A DNA stretch of 64,000 nt, from the NCBI RefSeq assembly GCF_008831305.1, contig NZ_ML708616.1, positions 1 to 64,000 on the forward strand, in the 5' to 3' direction. The notes beneath the pieces are model-generated. The model ran no database searches and was not told the DNA's origin. It saw only the letters and a program-made list of their open reading frames with translations. The position numbers were made by a program, and so were the translations under genes. Origin of the DNA: Kocuria coralli (GTDB lineage: Bacteria; Actinomycetota; Actinomycetes; Actinomycetales; Micrococcaceae). The first letter of the stretch is position 1. Each line of letters opens with the position of its first letter. This document shows, in pieces, positions 58,415 through 64,000 of the stretch.

Positions 58415-59202
58415 GCGCCGGTCCCCTCGACCAGGGTGCGGTCAGGCGGAGGATCCGGGGCGGCGGCATCACCTCCGGGTGCTTCGCCGGGATGGCCTCC
58501 CCGATGGCCGTCGAGGTGATGGCCGCCGCGGGCGTGGACTGGGTCGTCCTGGATCTCGAGCACGGCGGTGGCGGCGAGGAGCAGGTCGGGCCGGCCGTCG
58601 TCGCGGCGGGAGCCTACGGCGCCTCCGTCCTGGTACGGGTCGAGACGCCGGAGCGGCTGCGCATCGGCCGTGTCCTCGACGCCGGCGCGGCCGGCGTGAT
58701 GATCCCGCGCGTGGAGAGCGCCGAGCAGGTCCGCTCCATCATGCGTCACCTGCGCTATCCGCCCAGGGGAGACCGGGGCGTGGCGACCTACAACCGGTCC
58801 ATCCGCTGGGGGCTGGACAAGGAGGCGCTGGCGCAGGCCGACGACAGGGTCACCACCATCGTCCAGATCGAGACCCTGCAGGCGCTCGCGGAGGCCGATG
58901 AGATCGCCGCGATCGACGGCGTCGACGTGCTGTTCGTCGGCCCGCTCGATCTCAGCTACGCGGTCGGGCACCCGGTGGACTTCGAGGCGCCCGAGTTCAC
59001 CGAGGCGCTGGCGAGGGTCCTCGCCGCGGCCGAACGCCATCAGGTGGCCGCGGGCATCCTCTGTCCGGGGCCCGAGGTGGCAGCCCGCAGACGCCGGGAG
59101 GGATTCCGTTTCCTGGCGGTCGGCTCCGACTCCACCCTGCTGGCCGCCGCGACCTCGGCGGCCATGGCGCAGGCGCGCGAGGGCTCGCCCGCGGCGGGGT
59201 GA
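58411..59202 (+). CDS. HpcH/HpaI-family aldolase
   Basis: A 263-residue class II (metal-dependent) aldolase. WVVLDLEHGGGGEEQ has the catalytic His, VLVRVETPERLRIGRVLD the substrate Arg, GVMIPRVESAEQVRSIM follows, RYPPRGDRGVATYNRSIRWG is the family loop, IVQIETLQALAEADEI gives metal ligand Glu, and VDVLFVGPLDLSYAVG the metal ligand Asp. The family cleaves 2-keto-4-hydroxy acids (for example 5-keto-4-deoxyglucarate) to pyruvate-type or hydroxypyruvate-type products plus an aldehyde. Start ATG 58411 overlaps the iolD stop (ATGA). Cleavage of a keto-aldarate formed from 5-deoxyglucuronate is the pathway inference. Confidence 0.9.
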   Translation: MSAGPLDQGAVRRRIRGGGITSGCFAGMASPMAVEVMAAAGVDWVVLDLEHGGGGEEQVGPAVVAAGAYGASVLVRVETPERLRIGRVLDAGAAGVMIPRVESAEQVRSIMRHLRYPPRGDRGVATYNRSIRWGLDKEALAQADDRVTTIVQIETLQALAEADEIAAIDGVDVLFVGPLDLSYAVGHPVDFEAPEFTEALARVLAAAERHQVAAGILCPGPEVAARRRREGFRFLAVGSDSTLLAAATSAAMAQAREGSPAAG

Positions 59203-59301
59203 CCGCCGGCCGTCGGCGCTCTCGCCCCTGAGACCGCCTTCACACCTCACTGATCTCGCATCACACTGATCTCACACCTCACCGAGAACCGAAGGAGCAC
59301 C

Positions 59302-60531
59302 ATGTCCGTTCCCCGCGAAATCGGCATCGGCCTCATCAGCGTCGGCTGGATGGGCCAGCTGCACAGCCGGGCCTATGCCAACCTGCCGATCGTCTACCCC
59401 GAGCTCGGCATCAAACCCCGGCTGGTCCAGGCGGCGGATACAGCGGCGGATCGCGTCGACTACGCGATCAACGCGCTGGGATACGAAAGCGGCACCGACG
59501 ACTACCGGGAGGTGCTGGCGAACCCGGAGATCGACGTCGTCTCCATCTGCGCGCCGAACTTCCTCCACGCGGAGATCGCGGAGGCGGCCGCCCGGGCCGG
59601 GAAGGCCTTCTGGATCGAGAAGCCCGCCGGCCGTTCGGCGGCGGAGACCCAGGGCATCGCCGACGCCGCGGCCGAGGCCGGGGTGGCCACCGCCGTGGGG
59701 TTCAACTACCGCAGCGCCCCCGCGATCGAATACGCCCGGCAGCTCGTGGCGGAGGGAACGCTCGGGAGGATCACCAACGTCCGCGGGGCCTTCTTCGCCG
59801 ACTACTCCTCCGAGCCCAACGGCGCGTTGTCCTGGCGGTTCATCAGGAAGCTCGCCGGCACGGGGGTGCTCGGGGACCTGATGGGCCACCTCGTCGACCT
59901 CGCCCACTACGTGGTGGGGCCGATCGACAAGATCACCGCCGCCACCTCGACCGTCTACACGGAACGCCCCGAACTGCCCATGGGCACCGGAACCCACTTC
60001 GCCGTCGTGGAGAACGGGAAGATGCTGCCCGTGGAGAACGAGGACTACGCGTCCATGCTGGTCTCCTTCGGCGACGACGCGCAGGGCGCCGGCGCCGTGG
60101 GCACCCTGGAGGCCTCCCGGGTCGCCGTCGGGCCCCGGGCGCAGTACGGCCTGGAGGTCTACGGCACGGAGGGATCCCTCCGGTGGAACTTCGAACGGCT
60201 CAACGAACTCGAGCTCGCCCTGGGGCGCTCCGGCCCGCATGTGGGGTACACCACGGTGCTTGCCAACAGCCACTTCGGGGATTTCGCCCGCTTCCAGCCC
60301 GGGGCCGGGACGCCGATGGGCTATGACGACCTCAAGGTCATCGAGGCCAAGAAGTTCCTCACGGCCTTCCTGGGCCGTGAGTCGGTCCACGCCGACATCC
60401 GGGACGCGCTCGCCGCCCAGCGGGTGGTCAGCGCCGCGGAGGCCTCGGCGACCGACAGGTCCTGGCAGGACATCGCCCCGGTGGCGGGCACCAGCGCCGC
60501 CCGCAAGACGGAGGAGGGCGGCCGTGACTGA
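59302..60531 (+). CDS. Gfo/Idh/MocA-family dehydrogenase
   Basis: A 409-residue oxidoreductase, longer than typical IolG. GIGLISVGWMGQLHSRAYANL is the cofactor fold (SVGWMG), KAFWIEKPAGRSAAE the EKP motif, VGFNYRSAPAIEYARQLV, and GTGVLGDLMGHLVDLAHYVVG the catalytic Asp/His helix. The C-terminal extension includes an inserted sheet (HFAVVENGKMLPVENEDYA). GDLMGHLVDLA is seen in dehydrogenases acting on sugar acids and 1,5-anhydro sugars. In block 2 it may oxidise the cyclitol or the C2 hydroxyl of an aldarate. ATG 59302 follows GAAGGAGC. It lies 99 bases after the aldolase gene. Confidence 0.85.
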   Translation: MSVPREIGIGLISVGWMGQLHSRAYANLPIVYPELGIKPRLVQAADTAADRVDYAINALGYESGTDDYREVLANPEIDVVSICAPNFLHAEIAEAAARAGKAFWIEKPAGRSAAETQGIADAAAEAGVATAVGFNYRSAPAIEYARQLVAEGTLGRITNVRGAFFADYSSEPNGALSWRFIRKLAGTGVLGDLMGHLVDLAHYVVGPIDKITAATSTVYTERPELPMGTGTHFAVVENGKMLPVENEDYASMLVSFGDDAQGAGAVGTLEASRVAVGPRAQYGLEVYGTEGSLRWNFERLNELELALGRSGPHVGYTTVLANSHFGDFARFQPGAGTPMGYDDLKVIEAKKFLTAFLGRESVHADIRDALAAQRVVSAAEASATDRSWQDIAPVAGTSAARKTEEGGRD

Positions 60532-61447
60532 ACGTCCCCTGGTGGTCGGGCTGGGTCCCGTGCCCGCTGAGATCGTGTGCCCGGTCCTGGGCGACGACGT
60601 CGATTTCGCACCGGAGCCCACCGCAGAGGAGCTGACCCGGGCCGACGGCGCGATCGTCCGCGCCGCCGCGCCGGTCGGTGCCGGGGAGCTGGCGGCCATG
60701 CCGGCGCTCAAGGTCATCGCCCGCACTGGGGTCGGCTACAACCTGGTCGACGTCGATGCCGCCGCCGCGCGCGGGATTCCGGTGGCCATCACGCCGGGCA
60801 GCAATACGAACGCCGTGGCCGAAGGGGTCTTCGCCCATCTGCTGCACCTGACCAAGCGCCTGGGGCCCCTGACCCGCCTGGTCCGCGAAGGGCGCTGGGA
60901 CGAACGCGGCGAGGTCGTAGTGGGCGATCTCGAGGAGGCCACCCTCGGGATCGTCGGCTACGGGCGGATCGGGCGCCGGGTCCACCGGATCGCGGAGGCC
61001 TTCGGCATGCGCGTCGTGGCCTACGATCCCGTGGCCGAGATCCCCGATGGGATCCGGGCCGCTTCCCTCGAGGGGCTGCTGGAGTCCTCCGACGCCGTGA
61101 CCCTGCACCTGCCCCTGCTGCCCGAGACGCGCGGGCTGATCGGCGAGGCCGAGCTGGGCCGCATGCGCCCGTCGTCGATCCTGCTCAACCTCAGCCGCGG
61201 CGGCCTGCTGGACGAGGACGCGGTGCTCGCCGCTCTCGAAACGGGCCGGCTGGCCGGCGTCGGGCTCGACGCCTTCGAGCCCGAACCGCCGGCCGACCAC
61301 CCGCTGTACCACCATCCGTCGGTGGTGCTCAGCCCGCATCTCATGGGCCTGAGCACCCGCGCGGCCGAGGCCACGTTCGTCGACGCCGCGCAAGCCGTGC
61401 GCGACGTGCTCGACGGCGGGAGCCCGCGGTTCGTGGTCCGGGCATGA
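60524..61447 (+). CDS. D-2-hydroxyacid dehydrogenase (SerA/hydroxypyruvate-reductase-like)
   Basis: A 307-residue NAD-dependent dehydrogenase without an ACT domain. LKVIARTGVGYNLVDVDAAAARGIPVAITPG begins the substrate domain, LGIVGYGRIGRRVHRIAEAFGM is the NAD fold, and the catalytic triad is Arg in LLNLSRGGLLDED, Glu in GLDAFEPEPP, and His in SPHLMGLSTRAAE. It interconverts 2-keto and D-2-hydroxy acids such as hydroxypyruvate and glycerate. The GTG start (60524) overlaps the end of the Gfo/Idh gene by eight bases. Within block 2 it could reduce hydroxypyruvate from the aldolase step or oxidise the aldarate. Confidence 0.88.
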   Translation: MTERPLVVGLGPVPAEIVCPVLGDDVDFAPEPTAEELTRADGAIVRAAAPVGAGELAAMPALKVIARTGVGYNLVDVDAAAARGIPVAITPGSNTNAVAEGVFAHLLHLTKRLGPLTRLVREGRWDERGEVVVGDLEEATLGIVGYGRIGRRVHRIAEAFGMRVVAYDPVAEIPDGIRAASLEGLLESSDAVTLHLPLLPETRGLIGEAELGRMRPSSILLNLSRGGLLDEDAVLAALETGRLAGVGLDAFEPEPPADHPLYHHPSVVLSPHLMGLSTRAAEATFVDAAQAVRDVLDGGSPRFVVRA

Positions 61448-61521
61448 CGGAACCCGGTCCGCACGGACCTCCAGACGACGGCGAAGACGCCGGACGACAT
61501 CGACATGAAGGAGAAAGCTCC

Positions 61522-62439
61522 ATGAGCGCAGAAGAGCCGATCAGGCAGCGGATCGCCGCGGCCCCCATCTCCTGGGGGGTCTGCGAGGTCCCGGGGTGGG
61601 GCTTCCAGATGGAGCCGTCCGAGGTGCTGAGGCAGATGCAGGAACTGGGGTTCGCGGCGGCGGAGTTCGGCCCGGCCGGTTTCCTGCCCGAGGACCCGGA
61701 GCAGAAGGCGGAGATCCTCCGAGCGCACGGGATGGCGGCTCTCGGCGGATTCGTCCCGGCCGTGCTCCACGACCCGGGGCACGACCCCCTGCCCGAGGTG
61801 CGGCGCGAACTGGAGGCGTACGTGGCGGCGGGCGCCCGCACGCTGGTCCTGGCCGCCGCGACCGGCGTGGACGGCTACGACGACCCCCGGCCCGTGCTGG
61901 ACGAAGAGGGCTGGCGGCGGCTGCGCGAGAACGCGGAGCGCATCGTCGAGGCGGCGACCGAGGCGGGCGTCTCCGTCGCGCTGCACCCGCACGCGGGCAC
62001 GATGGTGGAGAACCAGGCGGAACTGGACCGGATCCTGGAGGACACGGACCTGTCCATCTGCCTGGACAGCGGCCACATGCTCGTGGGCGGCATCGACCCC
62101 GTGGCCTTCGTGCGCGATCATGCCGACCGGATCTCGCACGTGCACGCCAAGGACGTGGACCTCGCGTGGGCGCGTCGCGTCCAGCAGGGGGAGCTGAGCT
62201 ACTACGACGCCGTGGTGAAGGGGATGTACCGGCCGCTCGGCAGCGGCGACCTGGACCTGGAGAGCATCCTGCGGAACCTGGAGGAGGCCGGCTACCAGGG
62301 GTGGTTCGTCCTGGAGCAGGACACGGTCCTCGATCAGGCGCCGTCGGAGGACGGCGGACCGCGCAACGATGTGTCCGCGAGTCTGGAGCACCTGGTCCGC
62401 ACGGTCGAATCGATCAGGTCGGAGGCTCGTTCGTCATGA
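61522..62439 (+). CDS. iolE: Inosose dehydratase-like TIM barrel (IolE family), copy 2
   Basis: A 305-residue barrel closely following IolE: AAAPISWGVCEVPGWGFQ (the APISWGV motif), GFAAAEFGPAGFLPEDP, VSVALHPHAGTMVENQ (metal His), DLSICLDSGHMLVGG (Asp/His), ISHVHAKDVDLAWARR, and WFVLEQDTVLDQ (Glu). It is shorter at the N-terminus than copy 1 at 41207 and differs in the substrate loops, so it may act on a different inosose stereoisomer. ATG 61522 follows GAAGGAGAAAGC. Its TGA overlaps the ATG of the next IolG-type gene. Confidence 0.88.
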   Translation: MSAEEPIRQRIAAAPISWGVCEVPGWGFQMEPSEVLRQMQELGFAAAEFGPAGFLPEDPEQKAEILRAHGMAALGGFVPAVLHDPGHDPLPEVRRELEAYVAAGARTLVLAAATGVDGYDDPRPVLDEEGWRRLRENAERIVEAATEAGVSVALHPHAGTMVENQAELDRILEDTDLSICLDSGHMLVGGIDPVAFVRDHADRISHVHAKDVDLAWARRVQQGELSYYDAVVKGMYRPLGSGDLDLESILRNLEEAGYQGWFVLEQDTVLDQAPSEDGGPRNDVSASLEHLVRTVESIRSEARSS

Positions 62440-63485
62440 GGATCGGCGTCATCGGCCTGGGGCGCATCGGGCTGATGCATGCGCGCAACGTCGCGCAGAG
62501 CAGCGGCGTGGACGAGGTCGTGCTGATCGGGCGCGATCCGGAGAAACTCGGCACGGCTGAGCGCGCCCTGCGGGAGGCTCTCGCCGACGGGGCTCCCGCT
62601 GAACTGCGCGGCGACCATGCCCCTCCGCCGCGTCCGGTCGGGCTCGTCACCCGGCTCGCGGACGAGGAATGGCTGACCGGCCTGGACGGCGTGGTCATCG
62701 CGACGTCCACGGGGTCCCATCCGGAGCTGACCCGGCAGGCGGTGCGCGAGGGCGTGCCCGTCCTGGTGGAGAAGCCGCTGGCGATGACCATGGAGGAGAT
62801 GGAAGAGCTCGTCGATGAGTTCGCCGGGGCCGAGACCCCGATCATGGTGGCCTTCCATCGGCGCTACGACACCGCCTACCAGGAGCTTCGCCGGCGGACC
62901 CTCGCCGGTGAAGCCGGCACCGTCCGGCTGGTGCGCGCCATCGCGCACGACCATCACCACATCACCGAGGACTACATGGCCGGGTCCGGCGGGATCTGGC
63001 GCGACCTCATGGTCCACGACTTCGACATGCTGCCGTGGCTCCTGGACGACGAGGTGGTCTCCGTCTATGCCACGGGTTCGGCTATCGACGAACCCGCTTA
63101 CGCCCGCCACGAGGACCTGGACACCGCGACCGCGGTGCTGACGTTCTCCTCCGGGGTCCAGGCGGTCATCACGGGAGCCAGGAACATCTCCGACGGGCAC
63201 GATGTCAGGACCGAGGTCTACGGCAGTGATGCCGCATTCGCCGCGGGGCTCGACTCCCGGGTACCCCTGCAATCCACCGAGCCCGGTGCGGCCACGCCGA
63301 AAGACAGGTACAGCGAGTTCATCTTCCGCTTCGAGCCGGCATTCCGTCGTGAGATGGAGCATTTCCTCAAGGTCGTCCAGGGCCAGGAGGTGAGCCTGAC
63401 TCCGCCGGCTGAAGGCCTCAAGGCCATGCGGCTGGTGCTGGCGGCCGAGGAGTCGGTCCGGACGGGGCGTCCCGTCACCCTATGA
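62436..63485 (+). CDS. iolG: Inositol 2-dehydrogenase-like protein (IolG family), copy 3
   Basis: A 349-residue Gfo/Idh/MocA dehydrogenase. IGVIGLGRIGLMHARNVAQ is the cofactor loop, VPVLVEKPLAMTMEE the EKP motif, VAFHRRYDTAYQELR, and SGGIWRDLMVHDFDMLPWLL the Asp/His catalytic segment. An insert around ALADGAPAELRGDHAPPPRP distinguishes it from the other two copies. Together with the IolE-type gene it overlaps (ATGA) and IolD copy 2, it completes a ring-oxidation, dehydration and ring-opening set for block 2. Its stop closes the block; no terminator hairpin was clear. Confidence 0.88.
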   Translation: MRIGVIGLGRIGLMHARNVAQSSGVDEVVLIGRDPEKLGTAERALREALADGAPAELRGDHAPPPRPVGLVTRLADEEWLTGLDGVVIATSTGSHPELTRQAVREGVPVLVEKPLAMTMEEMEELVDEFAGAETPIMVAFHRRYDTAYQELRRRTLAGEAGTVRLVRAIAHDHHHITEDYMAGSGGIWRDLMVHDFDMLPWLLDDEVVSVYATGSAIDEPAYARHEDLDTATAVLTFSSGVQAVITGARNISDGHDVRTEVYGSDAAFAAGLDSRVPLQSTEPGAATPKDRYSEFIFRFEPAFRREMEHFLKVVQGQEVSLTPPAEGLKAMRLVLAAEESVRTGRPVTL

Positions 63486-63560
63486 GCTGCGGTCGGGCTC
63501 CGGCCCTGCGCGCATCGAGGAGTGCACCACCCACCGTCTTCTTGAGGTTACGATCGTCTG

Positions 63561-64000
63561 ATGACCAAGTCCCGCGGCCCCGCGATGGCCCTCGTAGGGA
63601 TTGCGATCCTGATCACGGCCATCACCCTCCGTCCCGGGGCGACCTCGGTGGGCTCCGTGCTCGCCGAGATCAGGGAGGGGCTCGACCTGTCGAGCGGGAC
63701 CGCCGGGCTGCTGACGGCGCTGCCCGGGTTCATGTTCGCGGTTGCCGGGGTGGCCGCGGTCCCGCTGGCCCGGAGGCTGGGCGTCGGGTTCTCGATCGCG
63801 CTCGGCCTGCTGCTGATGGCGGCCGGTCTGCTGGCCCGGCCGTACGTCGGCGCGGGCTGGGTCTTCGTGCTCTTGAGCGCCCTGGCCCTGTCCGGCATGG
63901 CGGTGGGCAACGTGCTGGTCCCCGCGGTGATCCGTATGTTCGGCGGCAGCCGCCCGGCGCTTCTGGCCGGGCTGTACTCCACCGGACTGGCCGTGGGCGG
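63561..64000 (+). CDS. MFS transporter, CynX/NimT-like, cut by window edge
   Basis: The gene starts at ATG 63561 and is open to the end of the window (about 146 codons). The N-terminus GPAMALVGIAILITAITLRPGATSVGSVLAEI, with LRP in the first helix, and GLLTALPGFMFAVAGVAAVPLARRLG are characteristic of the CynX/NimT (cyanate, 2-nitroimidazole) group of the major facilitator superfamily. Five hydrophobic segments are seen. It is 75 bases after block 2 and on the same strand, but this family is not known for cyclitol transport, so it may be independent. Confidence 0.8.
   Translation, partial: MTKSRGPAMALVGIAILITAITLRPGATSVGSVLAEIREGLDLSSGTAGLLTALPGFMFAVAGVAAVPLARRLGVGFSIALGLLLMAAGLLARPYVGAGWVFVLLSALALSGMAVGNVLVPAVIRMFGGSRPALLAGLYSTGLAVG

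Overview
The window is a high-GC bacterial chromosome segment. Dense genes with GTG/TTG starts, many ATGA/GTGA stop-start overlaps, an ECF41-type sigma factor, a DUF222-type gene at the left edge, an IdeR/DtxR-like iron box and a LacI-type operator all point to Actinomycetota, most likely a Micrococcales-like soil or skin organism. No rRNA, tRNA, CRISPR array, insertion sequence or prophage was seen, so genus is not claimed.

Layout. 1-1260: edge of a DUF222 gene and a membrane protein. 1405-5282 (minus): a tauABCD-type sulfonate operon whose ATPase gene carries a one-base frameshift. 5657-7419: a CDP-alcohol phosphatidyltransferase/CdsA pair. 7559-11153: MerR regulator plus a two-component drug-type ABC exporter. 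11283-24645: single genes and small operons (arsenite/bile-acid-type permease, GNAT, pirin, ECF41 sigma with its carboxymuconolactone-decarboxylase partner, DUF1540 protein, iron-box-controlled DUF2470-like protein, an alkyltransferase homologue lacking its cysteine, PhzF, TetR+EamA, Gfo/Idh, alpha/beta hydrolase, ThrE-type exporter). 24845-32407: GNAT, LLM flavin oxidoreductase, TetR+DHA2-type MFS, aldehyde dehydrogenase, a second PhzF-like protein, a stand-alone TOPRIM protein. 32597-37701: MacB-like ABC transporter, small membrane proteins, cardiolipin-synthase-like PLD. 37949-40985: cold-shock gene, a structured 700-base intergenic region with a candidate small RNA, a hypothetical gene, SRPBCC and SDR genes.

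41207-63485 is a 22-kb plus-strand cyclitol (inositol) catabolic island. Block 1 (41207-53762) encodes IolE, IolC, a class I-type aldolase, IolD, IolA/MmsA, two IolG-type dehydrogenases, an IolT-type transporter and two further TIM-barrel isomerases. iolB is not present. A LacI regulator (53826-54833) separates it from block 2 (54982-63485), whose first gene is preceded by a perfect 18-bp LacI-type operator. Block 2 repeats IolD, IolE and IolG but has no IolB or IolC; in their place are a hydrolytic aldehyde dehydrogenase, an HpcH/HpaI aldolase, another Gfo/Idh dehydrogenase and a D-2-hydroxyacid dehydrogenase.

The main hypothesis is that block 2 runs a non-phosphorylating branch: 5-deoxyglucuronate is oxidised to the aldarate, oxidised at C2, and cleaved by the HpaI aldolase to hydroxypyruvate and malonate semialdehyde, the latter feeding IolA of block 1. 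This is inferred from gene content and chemistry only. The window ends inside an MFS transporter gene of CynX/NimT type.
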